64,000 nucleotides of DNA from Patiria miniata (taxonomy: Eukaryota > Echinodermata > Asteroidea > Valvatida > Asterinidae): positions 28,149,162 to 28,213,161 of the forward strand of contig NW_024037072.1 in assembly GCF_015706575.1 (NCBI RefSeq), read 5' to 3'. Of the stretch, positions 21,216 to 33,600 are shown piece after piece. The first letter of the stretch is position 1, and each line of letters starts with the position of its first letter. The notes under the pieces were generated by a model. The model saw nothing but the letters and a program-made list of their open reading frames with translations. It did not search any database and was not told the DNA's origin. Position numbers and translations under genes: made by a program.

Positions 21216-21688
21216 TTAAAGCTACAGTCCATCATTTGCAGCTATCCAAAAAGTAACTGGTGTAATTATTGCTGAAAAACATACTTGGTTGAAAGATAGT
21301 AAGGGGACTAAACTCCCTGTGAAATTACTCTTTCTGGCAAGCTGTCATTTTGAAGAAATTATCGTTGGAAATTTCCGGGGTTTTTTTTATTTGGCGAAGC
21401 GTGCGTGCGCAAGCGTTGGCACGACGCACACGTGCGCGCGGTTGCTATAATTCGTCGGATCGGTGCGCGACATGGCGTAGCTGCAATCGGGTCAGCAGGA
21501 ACGTGTCTCTGACGCTGAATTCAGGCCCAATTCAAAACATAAATGCTGTTTTTCTCGAAATATACAGCAAAAAATGAGCTGAAACTTCATCAGGTTAGTT
21601 GTTCAGCACCCTTCTTTAGATTTTGAGCACGTTTGTTGCTTCAAACAAACAAAATGCACAAATTACAAATGATGGACTATACCTTTAA
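21216..21688 (+). mobile_element. TTAA-flanked MITE, family D, copy 1
   Basis: Ends AGCTACAGTCCATCATTTG / CAAATGATGGACTATACCT with TTAA on both sides. Lies within the presumed ARID4 3' UTR. Confidence 0.8.
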
Positions 21689-24600
21689 GTTTTGGAAAAA
21701 TTTGGAGCTTGGACAAGAGCCTCTATGAGGCATGGTGGGTTCAATAATGAGGGCGCTGTTTGGTTCAGGTGAACTCTTACTTTTATTGACCAAAATGTAC
21801 CAAAACCAGGATATTGTGTCCACAATATCCCAGATGTCCTTTTTTTTTCAGAGTTTCCACACTGTCATGGGGAAAAAATCCTGAAAAATCTTGTAATTTA
21901 AAGCTTTCATGGCAAGTCATCAAAGAGTTGTAAAATGTTATATTACAAGGAGTTATGAAAAAATGATATTCCGAACAAATTATCCTGCACAATTCATATG
22001 TTTGGCTGTGGCAGTCTTCCAGTTTGCATGCCAGTTTACTGTACTACATGTACCTCCTTAATTCGTATGTATACTCTATACTTGTTGCATGTTCAATGCA
22101 CCATTTGTGATGCTTTTGTGGTGCTCAGTGGTCTTGTGTCAAACTGGAAGGCTGAAAGGGAGTGGCATCCCTTGCCTCGGTGTGATGACTGGAAAGTGTA
22201 TTAGGCTCCTAAGATGCCAAACCAATGTGGGAGTCAGTCATGGAAAGCATTCGTTTGTTCTGGAAAAAGCATGGAAAAGTCATGGAATTTCATTTTAAGA
22301 TTTCTGCGGGAAACCCGTTTGTTAACCCTAAGACTCCTTTTCATGCTTTTTCACCTTTTTCATTGTCAGTGTGATCTCTGGGCTTGTTGGTAACAAACAC
22401 ACACCAGTGCAGACACTCTTGTTTTACTATACTCCCAAGGACAATGCTTTGTGTTTCCCTTTGTCCCTGTAATATAACACTCTCCCATAGACTAAGCACA
22501 CGAACCTACTACAGAGGACCATTATGAACAAAAGGTCTGAGGACTGAAAGGATCTGTTCTCCCTTTGTGTGTCGGTCCTCGGGGGTTATGTAGAGCACGT
22601 ACTGCAGTGCAGTGCAGTTCTGGTTTTAAATTCAGGGTCCAAAACTCTTGATTGTGCTTGATTTCTGAAGGGGAAAAAAAATATGTTTTTTTTTTCCATG
22701 GAAAATGCTGATTTTTTGGGGGAAAACCGTTGCATTTTTTGGGGGTTGACAAAGGTTTTTTTTTTTTTAATTGTGTATTCAATGTATTAAGAAAGGAGAC
22801 AGGATTTGCATGTGTTTATAATGAGTTTTACAGTGTGCTGCAGAAAAAAGCCTGTTGGTTTGAACTTGGGTCTGTCGTTTATTAAAGTTAGAAATACAGT
22901 TAAATGAACTTTTCATAAACAATAACAGTGGTGCTTGAAGTAGAATGAGCCAAACAGTTATCAAAACCAGACAATAGTATTTGAAAACCAGCAATGTAAC
23001 TTTTGATTACTTCCAAATGATTCGGTGGAATATTCCTATATTTTGCTGATCTCCAGTTCCTGCAGGAAACATATGTGACCTGTCACCATAGTCGGAAACT
23101 TTGCAGTACAGTAGGACAAAGCCGAAATTTCAAGGGGTTGGTATTTTGTTTTGTTTTCAAGTGACCCTCAATCTGTAAGTCTTGTTCTGCCTTTCCTCAT
23201 TGTCTTTGTTCCATCAAACATCTTCAAAACCTCTTGTCATCCCGTGTTATCAGTTGACTGTAATACAACAGCGGCGTTTCAAATGCCATTTTCTCAAAGA
23301 TTACTATTACGACTTCAGTTCAGTTGGGGGTCTATATTTCTGTTACTGAAATCATTACCTGCACGCGTCGTATACTGTTAAAAAGCTCGTGTTCAGCAGA
23401 ATCCAGAAATGAAAATATCTCGGTTCTTGAAAAGTCTGACTTCATGCTCATGTTGTAGTACAGGTCACATATACTTAAACACGGGAGAACTTGGCCTTAC
23501 AAATTGAAACAGTTCAAAAGGTGTACCCACTTGTGCAATGCAGAACAACAAGTGTAGGTTTTACACACATGTACACTCGCCCAGGTTTATTTGCAGAGGA
23601 CACTGATAATCTGTTACACGGTACCCTGTGGAGACATGGGTATAATAGGGAACAAAAGATTGAATACGTCTCCACAGTGCAATTTCTATAGGTGACTACG
23701 TCTCCACAAGGTTATCACGAAATAGATATATGGATTTCACTCAAAAACTAGGAATTTCCAAGTTGTGTTGATCAGTCGCAAATCGAAGTATTTTATGTAA
23801 GGGATATTAAGTCCGAATATCAGCCCAGGAAATTAATTCTGGTTAAAATAGGAGCATTTTGAAGCTACACAGGACGAAGAAATGACTCCACAAGGATACA
23901 AATTCCAATATATGTGTGATTTTCCATGTGTCTTCTGTTTTCCACACATTATGTTACGGTGCACACAAAAACCAGCATTAGTTCAGTGTTAGAATCTGTA
24001 TATCTGTCGTTTGTGAATTTGTTGTTTGTGCATCACCATGAAGTCATTCCATTGATTGTACACCACATATTGGGTATGCTTTGGTGAGACAAATGGATTT
24101 GAAATGTCAAGTAACTGATTGTTGTATTTTTTTTCCCACAATCACTGCATACATGCTATTCCTGACCGTCCGTATACGAAGCTACCTTCCAATTCTTGTG
24201 GCAACAGTCGCCAACTTGAAAGCAAAGTTATCTTTTTAGGGAAGACATGGTCAAACACTAAGTATATTTATATATCAAGGAAAATCTTCTTTGGAATAAG
24301 CATTTTCCCAGAGATTGGGAATTTAAGGCACAATTTTTATCAGAAAGTATTTGCAGGTGTAAAGGCCAGAAGAGAGAAAAAATGAAATACGTCATGAAAT
24401 TGTGTACATATGGTTTTTATTTAAAAGACTTTTACACGCTGGTTTAAAGCTGCCTTTGGAGAAAACAAAAGGTTGCTTGCATCGATATTATTCATGTGTG
24501 TGTATAATATTTGAAATTTTTAACTGCCAGGGTTTAGTGGTAAAAACGACAAGTTTAAATTGGACCGAGGTTTGCATGTACAGTAGTGTAGAAGTTTATG

Positions 24601-25261
24601 ACAAAATCTCCATTAATAATGTGATCTTAAATGACAGGAAACCAAAAAAATTGACAATTTGTTTTGACGATAAAACTCTTGAAACATGCATTCTATTTTG
24701 TGTTTAGGATGATTGATTTAAAATATCAGCCTTCCGTTAAATTGTGAAGATTAGGTAAAATTGGGAGTTAAATTAATGTGTTGGTTGGTGGTTGATAACA
24801 CTTGTTGATCATGCACATGAAATAGAATTTGCGATTGCACTGCAGAGTCTACGCAGTGTAATGTCATTTGGAACCAAAAGAAAAAGATAATTTTGAAAAT
24901 TAAATTTAAACACTCTGAATTGTTTTTAAAATACTTCCAGTGCTGCAGTCGACCCACCATAAAACGTCTATTGATGTTATGTAATCAATTGCTAAATGAA
25001 CATCTGCTATGTCATTTTTGAGGGAATTTCTTTTGAATATAATGGAACCTGTGGAGATGTAGGCAGTAGCTTGTTTTTAGAATAATTGATCAGAAAAATT
25101 GAGGTTAAATCTCAATTTTTAAACAATGTGTGCATTTTTTGGTCTAGCTTTTACAGTGAATAAAGGAAGTAACTTTTTTTTGGTTCCATACAGAATAGTA
25201 AAAATGTAGACACGATCACAAGGCAATTCCTGATTATTCAGAATTTGTTGTATACTTTTTA

Positions 25262-25278
25262 TCTGGTAATAAAAAGAA
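25262..25278 (+). terminator. Candidate polyadenylation signal of ARID4
   Basis: AATAAA at 25268 with a downstream GT/T-rich element (about 25300-25325). It is the last such signal before the converging RBM34 gene apart from one at 26904. Confidence 0.35.
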
Positions 25279-26071
25279 GCATCTTGCCTTGACTGACAAA
25301 ACAGTGTTCAGTTTTTATTTGTTCACACTAAAAAATGACCATTCGTGTATGTTTGCGACCATGGAAGATTACAGAAATTGTTGGGATCAGTGTGACCCGT
25401 TCTCGCGAATGTTGCTTCCGTGTCCTTTTCTGGAGTTCCTAGGTATACTGAAATACTTGGACACATCGGCTTAGCCAGGGTTCTCATAGGGGGGCGCCCA
25501 AAAATTTCATCGGTGCTGAGAGGTAGATGGGTCTTTTTCACCCTACACCCGATCTCCGTAAAATCAAAGGGGGGGGGGGGGGGACACCATCTCCCCATGG
25601 GGGCGCTGTTCAAAACCTATATCATGGTTAATGTTGGACAATAACTACCGCTATTTCAGGCATGCAACTTTTCCTCGGATCAGCTGATTTCCTCTTTTTT
25701 TACTTCCCATGTGTGCCATTGAAAATAGAAAAACACTGTACAAAGTCTTGGAAAGTTGTGAAGTTCCTTTTTTTTTTTGACTTCCCAGTTGCATGCCTGC
25801 TATTTGCTTTCCAATAAAAATAAACAGCCATTCACAAAAAGAAAAGGTTTAGGTGGAAAATACATGTATGCACAAAATCGTGGAAAAAGGGACTTATATG
25901 GAATATTCATGGTTTCTCATGCGGCTGTGCTTTGCTTTTCTCCGGATGCCAGATATCCGGGGGGGGGGGGGGGGCGCGAACTTCTTATGGGGAAGGGCTG
26001 TTCTGGACAGCAGGAATCAAGCCTAAGCAGCAAAGCTGTGCTGATGACTGCGTACCTAACGCAATTACAAA

Positions 26072-26370
26072 CCAGGGCGGATCCAAAACACAATTTTTTG
26101 GGGGGCCCAAAAAAATTTGGGTCAACAAAATTACGGCGTGGGGTTCGGGGCCCGCTTAAGGGCCCCGAAATTTTTTTGGATTCTAGATGCTCTGTGGTGC
26201 GATCTGAGGCAATTTCTGACCACTTTAACCAATGTTTTTTGAGAAAAAGATGGTGGTGTACTCATTGCCTGCCTTTATTGCGATGTCACATAAAAAAAAA
26301 AAAAAATTGGTTTCGTTTTTTTTGGGGGGGTCATGGCCCCCTTTGCCCCCCCCCCCTGGATCCGCCCTTG
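26072..26370 (+). mobile_element. hAT-like MITE, 299 bp, 8-bp target duplication
   Basis: Ends CAGGGCGGATCC / GGATCCGCCCTTG, flanked by ATTACAAA at 26064-26071 and 26371-26378. Poly-G and poly-C runs sit near the ends. Confidence 0.8.
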
Positions 26371-26825
26371 ATTACAAATGAGTAGGAATGAGAATTTGGA
26401 CAAACAGACAGTTCCAGTTCTATAGACCTCATTCACAAGGAAGCCAGTGCCAGACTTTTATGATTGGAGTGCATTCCAAGCCTCACTTTCCTTATTTTTT
26501 TAGGGAATGTTTGAAATCGCAAATTTAAAATTATCCATCAGAGCCGACGGGTATTACTCTGTAATGAACTTTAATTCATTGATTTTATTTCTACTCGCAA
26601 ACTTCCAATGCACAGGGAAAGCATGCTCATTCATAGACCACAGTGTGGCAGAATTATCCCTTGTCTGCGAGTTGGCAAAAAACAACCCCAAACCACCAGA
26701 ATTGTCGGAATAAGATGTGACATTTACCAGGTCAATTAACAAAAGTGTGGTTTTCAACTTTCAAAACTGAAAACAAAAACATGAATTGAACCAACACACA
26801 CCATATGGAGGTTTTGAATAGCTGC

Positions 26826-26831
26826 TTTTAT
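26826..26831 (-). terminator. Candidate polyadenylation signal of RBM34
   Basis: AATAAA on the - strand, about 575 bases after the stop codon. It implies that the two convergent transcripts end within about 1.5 kb of each other. Confidence 0.35.
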
Positions 26832-27157
26832 TTTCGCATGTTTTATCCCCTAACTTTTGGAATGGGGAGGGGCAATAGAATCCTCGCCTATGATTTTTGT
26901 ACAAATAAAAAAAACTTGATCACTACCTCTCAACATTATCACATGAAGAATTGCAGGTGAATAAGGAAAATAGAGAAAACAACAGAAACAAATAATGTTA
27001 GTATTACAATTTAAAGTTAACACTGATAAACTGGGAACTTTTTCCTTGGTTTATCTTGTTCACAGATGTATTTACTTAAAACTCAATGGTTCTTGAGTCT
27101 GGCGAGCTGAATGGTACACACACAGCAACCGATGAAAACGTATGTGCGCAAGCTGAT

Positions 27158-27203
27158 CGGTTTGGCTGACCATGACGTAATTACCTCATGGTCAGCCGAG
27201 CCA
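27158..27203. repeat. Short palindrome
   Basis: TTGGCTGACCATGACGTAA and its near-complement meet at 27180, downstream of the RBM34 stop codon (probable 3' UTR). Confidence 0.6.
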
Positions 27204-27405
27204 ATGAAAACATCTTTTCATCAGCAATGCCTCCCCTCCCCAACCTTTTCAAATTTCCAACTTCCAAAAACCTGAAGAGTTTTTCCATCATCATTCCCAT
27301 GTCATCAACACAAATTAACGCCCATGATATCTGTAATGACCACAGTGCAGTTCATTGTTCCAGTTCTCAAACGTAGCTGCATGAATTGACTTCGTCTGAC
27401 GGCAA

Positions 27406-27649
27406 TCACTTGCCAGGCTTTCTCTTCTTTCCCTTTCTCAGCTTGTCATGTTTCGTGCTTGTCCTCGCTGATCCTTTCCCTTTCTTCATCTGGCTCTTGC
27501 CCTTTGACCTGATCTGGCCCGACTTGGACGTCCGGGGTTTTCCCTGTTTGGGCTTGACCCGACCTGGCTTGACCCGACCTTGAATACCATCTCTTCTCTT
27601 GGTTTTGACAGCCTTCTTCATTTGTAGCCTCTTCATGGCATTTACAGCG
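27406..27649 (-). CDS. RBM34: RBM34 exon 10: basic C-terminal tail
   Basis: AVNAMKRLQMKKAVKTKRR, then about 60 Lys/Arg/Gly-rich residues ending KKRKPGK and TGA. Acceptor TTGAACAG. The tail fits a nucleolar localisation signal. Confidence 0.88.
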
Positions 27650-30600
27650 CTGTTCAACGTGGTTAAGGGAAACAATTTTGTATAAAGTCACTCTTCTAAG
27701 GAAGTTTAGGTGCTCTGGCATTAATAAAAGCACAACCCTCACCGAATTCAAACAGGAAATGAACATGTTTTATTCCTGCTTCAAACATGTTTTTTAAAAA
27801 CATTTTTTTTTTAAAAACGGTTGTTAAAAGACAACTATTTTGAAAAAAATAGTTGTTTTAAAAACAGTTAAGGCCAAATCAGATTTAAATATGCATGTGC
27901 TCTGATTTTTTGAACGAATAACATGATTACAATAGTGTGACACTGAAAAAATGAGTAAATAAATGTAACTATTTACTACGAGGTGGCAGGAAATGCAATT
28001 GTGGTGTGGTACCTTGCTCAAGAACACTAACTGCCTATCTTTACAAAGAGGATCCATCATGAGGACTTGTTTTTATCTGACATAATTCACTCTTAAGCTG
28101 CTTATATCCAAAGCACATATTCTGTTTGTGTTTTCTGTCTGTTTTGTGCATCTTGCATATAGCGCATTCACCTATCTACGCGACAGACACATCGCACTGA
28201 AAATGAGTCTATGCAAAGGCGGCTTTAATGTGCAAAAAGATCGAACAAACGATCAAAAAAGTTCACTGATCGTAGATATTATTGTTCAGCTCCTAAGCTA
28301 AACAATAATATCTACGATCAGGGAGCTGACAAAAGCAACCTTATTTACTCCAATACCAATCAGTACATGTCTACAAAGGATATCTGTTTTTGCTTTGTTG
28401 CTCTGTGGACGCGAATGTCCCGTCCCGCCATCCGGCTGCCATCCAGCTTGAGTGCAAACTCAACGGACACGTCCTCCTGGGATCAGAGGTGACAAAAATA
28501 TCAGGTCAAAAGTATAACCTTGAGAAACAGCACTTGAGATGTGTGTGGTTTCATCAAGATCTTTACACCAAGTATTCCTATTGAATCATCGCCACTGTTT
28601 TAACCCTATACTTGTCATCAACACTTTTGCCCATAAATGAGCATCAGAGGGTGAAATGAGCATCATTTTTTGCGAAATGAAATTGCCATTGGGCCAGATT
28701 TCAGCCTCTTATCACGCAGTTAATAGAGATTTCTATCTGGCTGAAATGCCTTCGCAAAAGGACTTTATTTCCCTTTAAAAAAAATCCTCCTGAGCTACAA
28801 ATTTATATCAAACCCGCAATCTGTAGTCTCTAAACCCTTCCCTGTACCTATTGAGCCATTGGAATGCTAGGCAGCAGCAGCGATTTCATTGTGTTATATA
28901 CCTATAGCATACATACACGCGTGCATACAGTTCTTTTATAATGGCAACAAGGCTACCAATGGCAATATTTTGGACCACAAAAACAATCTAGCGTTCAGGC
29001 AAGCAGTTGGGATGTCTGTCACACTGCACATGTTCAAGACTCACTATCTCTTTTGTATTTTCAAACTTTCCCACAGCCCAGTCAAAACCATTCACAAGAG
29101 ACAATCTGAAGGGTTGCTTGTGTACTTAGTTTTTGATTTCATGGTCGGGGCTTAGAATACCCATTAGACCCTGTACAGCCCCTAACCACCCTTCATGTTA
29201 CTCCCTGTACTGGATTCATTTTGAAATAAATACAATGTAATGCAATGTGGTACAGGTGCTTGTGGGTTAATCAGGCTGTTACAATAAACCGACTTACAGC
29301 AAAGAGCAGATAACCGAAGCCTTTGCCTAGTCCCGTCTTTGCATCTCGTATGACTCGGACATTGTCGATGGTCCCACACTCTGCAAAATGTTCCCTGATG
29401 ACATCATCGCTGACATCGAACGGCAGGTTGCCAAGGAACACCGAATGCTTCGTATCATGCTGTTGGCGTAGGATATAGGAAAAACACGTCCATATATCAA
29501 ACTTTGCAGGAATTTACAATTGGTGTGCTGGATAAGCCGCATTTTATCATGTGTCATGTTGTAGTGAAGAGCCTACTTGAGATCACGCTTGCAAACTTGG
29601 TAACAAGGTCTTGTGATATGGATACTGGATTACCAAGTTAAGGCCAAAAAAAAATAAGTCGGTCTCTGGTCAGCGCGCGCGTCGATTTTAATCATGCGCG
29701 TCAATCTGTTTTTTTTTCCAAAATGTTCCGCGGTAGCTCCAACAGCGCCCTCTATTTCCGCACCTCCTCAAATTTTTCTACCAAAGAGCACCAAGGAATG
29801 GGAAATTGCACCAAGGCAAATGATCGAAAGCACTAAGGCAAATTATGGAAGACACCAATGTACTTGAGGACACCAAAAAAGCAAAAAAGTACCTACCTTG
29901 TCTGTACAATCCAAGCTTGAAGAAAAAAAAAAAAAAGGAAAAAAAAAAAAAAAGCCGCGTGGCCGCGTCAATTTCGGAACTTTGGTCTGACCAGAGACTG
30001 AATATTTTTTTTTTTGGCCTAAGATCACATCTTTCAACTACTTACATGAATCTGAATTGCCCATATCCTATTGCATTCCATTCCCCTCCCCCCCCCCCCC
30101 GAAATGTATGTTATTGCTTAAAAATTACTGAGGGGGGCTATGGGCTCTGTGCGCGAACAGAGAGGGCGCCCTTTTACCTAGAAACGATGTCCCATGGGCG
30201 GGACATTTAGCTGGTTGACGCGCACCGTTCCTTTGTGTGTGACACACGTACACCAGGGGATTTCTACTATGTACACGCAGTGTACATGATGCGGCTGCGC
30301 GTCGCGGCAAAATTGCAGTCAGGCAAGATGATGATGGCGTCGGTCGGTCCCCCCCAACTGTGCTTTCTTTGCCGGTGAGGGGGTACTTGTGAACGGAGCG
30401 GATAGCCTATTCTTCCTTCCTTTTTGCCAGAACTTGATCAGCCCTCTTGGTGCGTTCCCCTCCCCCCCCCCCCAAAAAAAAATAAAAAACCAACTGCACA
30501 CCCTAGTATAAGATGGTGTCTATTCTAGCTTGTCAACACTGAACACCAGCCCAAGATTCCTTACCTTTCTACTGTTACTGGCAAGATCCACTCTGATGTG

Positions 30601-33600
30601 ATTATTCTCCACAAGCTTCCCATTCCTGTTGACAAAAAAAACCATGAAAATTAGACGAAATAAGTTTAGAGTGCCTAATGTTTGGATCGTAGCAGAATGT
30701 TTTGCCAAGGCCAAATCAGAACCAATTGAAACCACACAAATGCACAGAGCATTTCAAAACCTAAAGTAATCATATCTGTGGTATACTGTGGTGCCAGAGA
30801 GCAGGGGCGGATCCAGGTTTGGCTCAAAAGGGGGGGGGGGGAGTGTTAGCAGGCATTTTCCTCTTTTTTTTTGAGGCCCAAGGGGTGGGTAACCCCCCCC
30901 CCCCCCCCCCAATCCGCCACTGGAGAGTGAAGTTGGGTAACAAAACCGAGATCGTAACAGTTCAGCCAGTATTATGCCGACTAAATTTACTCCTTCTTTT
31001 TTGGACATTAAGTCACATTTTTAGGACATAAACCCACCTTTTCAGAGCTTTCTGAGCTGCCTCCTCACTCTGGAACACGATATAACTGTTGATGGAGTTC
31101 CGATCAGGATGGAACTGTTTCCTGCAGCCGTCAGATTTAATGGAGTAAATATATAACAAAGTCAGTTAAAGGCAAAGGAAGTTAACCAGACTCTGAACAC
31201 CAAAAAAATGGCTTCGAATTTTGTTTGCCGGTTTCACACTATAGCTGGCAGCCATATCTGAGGTATCCTAAACAGTTCATTGATCGCATTGCTGGCATCG
31301 ATGCATACTACAGTGACATGTGAGGCAAATGAACAAACACTTTGATTTCAAGACTTGAGAAATTGTGAGACTTTTTTGGACACTCACGTGTGAGCAATTA
31401 CTCTCCTTGGAAGGTCTGGATCTGATGGAGCCTGTTGATTAATAATAAAAAAAATGAAACCAAAAATGAAAGCACAACAAATACTTCTCAAAAATACACT
31501 TCCACAATCCAACTTCACATCAATGACTTGCCATGAATTTAGATGGTTAGAAGTCTCAAAACCTACCTGTTTTCTCAACCTCATATAACCAATCCTCACG
31601 TTTTGATCACATTATTTTTTTCCTATGATGATTTTGGTTGTTTCCACTAAATATATCAAGCACTTAGACGTGAAACCATTTTGTATTAATGTAATTTTAT
31701 AAATTATTCTTAGAAAATATTTGTGCATCACCAATTCAATATGTGTTCTTTCTATTAACACATGTCACGCATTGCATAAATTTGAAAACGAATGGGCTTT
31801 GTCCGCAAACAAGAAAGGGTGCTTTTTGATCACTTTCAAGAGTCCAGTTGATGGGACACACCGCTTGTGCGTAGGCTTAAAGCCAGAGTCCATCATTTGC
31901 AGCCATCCGAAAAGTAACTGGCGTAATTATTGTTGAAAAACAAACTTGGTTGAAAGATAGTAAGGGAACTAAACTCCCTGTGAAATTATTCTTTCTGGGA
32001 AGCTGTCATTTTGAAGTAATCAACGAAAGAAGGCATTTCCAACGGTGATTCTTAAGAAGCACCGTAGGAAAATTTAAATTAGTAGTTCGTTTTGTTATTC
32101 AGCGCAGCGCGCACAAGTATTGGAACGACGCACACGCGCACGCGGCTGTTGTAATTCGTCGGATCAGTGCGCAACGTCGCGTATAGCTGCAGTTCAAAAC
32201 AATTCAAAACATGATTCAGTAACTTTTGATTTGAAATTGAGATCTTAGAATGCTGTTTTTCTTGGAATATACAGCTGAAGCTTAGCTGAAACTTCATCAG
32301 GTTAGTTGCTCAGTATCTTTCATTAGATTTTGAACTCTTTTGTTGCTTCAAACGAACAAAATGCACAAATTACAAATGATGGATGTAGCTTTAATGGTTC
32401 GTGCACGTATAGCGTGAAATACAATAATGTTAATATGAGTATAAAGCCATAGCGTATTTGTGTGAGCTTCAGGCATCATCGGCAATGCATTCAAATGCCA
32501 AGTGGTCTCCTCCAACTCTCCTTATCTTACCATTGAGAGGCACAGAGCCGATAAGGAAGTACATGCACCGGTAGTACTTAAATATTTCTGAGGATGGCTC
32601 AAATTTGCTGCATGTTTTAACAAATTGGACTACGCCAACTCACCACTGAACGGAAACGGATGCTCTTGATCTCACCAAACTTGTGGAACAATTTCTGCAC
32701 TTTCTAAAAAGTAAAGGTGAAAACAGGGGAACTAGGAAACTTTACACCCTTTACATGATAAATCACAATATAGGAATTTGTTTTCAGTCTGGAAATTACA
32801 TTATGGTATAAGAAAATGCTAGAACTGTTCACAGTTCAGGGCAAGAGCAGCAATTTCCTGCCAACAATGGGAGGGGGAGGGGGAGGGGGAGGGGGACGAT
32901 GGACAAGGGGCTTGGGAGAATTGAAAAGTGGTGTGGGAGCCTGGACACCATTTGACTCTAGGGGACGCTTTTCAAACATGTATGCCTAATACACATGCGC
33001 AGTACATTTTGTGCGCATTCCCCACAGTATACTGCAGTACGAACAAACGGTAACAGACAAGCAATATCTGAGACCAATGATTGTGCCTCTTAGGAAAAAT
33101 ACTATGCAAATTTATATACACGTATAGTTGGTGAATGATTAATACACTTGGAAGAATTGTTGGGGGGGGGGGGCATCACCGTTGACGTGCCCCTCCCAAA
33201 CATTATTGGCGTGGGTGGGGGGGGGGGGCACTGGCTAGAGCAAATGTGTTCTCATTTTAGAAAGAGTGGTTCAGCTAAGAGAATATTTTAAGTGGAGTTG
33301 CAGTCAAATCCGTCACATGTCCATCACAAGTCAAATACACACACAAAAAAAGCTTAAGGCCGGCCAAAAAAAAAAAGTCTCCGGTTTCTGGTATGGAGCT
33401 TGCCCCAAAAGTGGTGCGGCGACGCGGCTTTTTTTTTTTTTTTTACCTGTTTTTTTTTTTTTTTGGCTTCAAATGTCGGCTGATGACTGCAAATGGTGCC
33501 CCACTAAACTCAGTGCAAATATATGGGAGTCCAGAGAGGCCACATAAAGCTTATTCTCGATCATAACCCCATCTAAAAGCACGTTAAAATTGTGCAGCAG

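Larger units (their letters stand above)
20719..25290 (+). other. Probable long 3' UTR of ARID4
   Basis: No coding exon is visible after the stop. AATAAA at 25268-25273, followed by a GT-rich stretch, is the best cleavage signal; AATAAA at 25159 is an alternative. This would make a UTR of about 4.5 kb containing one TTAA-flanked MITE (21216-21688). The end is inferred. Confidence 0.4.

Noticed and set aside
25777..26385. 202-codon + strand frame
   Set aside because: It runs through a hAT-like MITE with poly-G and poly-C runs; the translation is low-complexity.
31115..31121. Alternative acceptor AAACAG for RBM34 exon 6
   Set aside because: Breaks phase with the preceding exon (AC|) and removes the conserved Lys-Gln before HPD.
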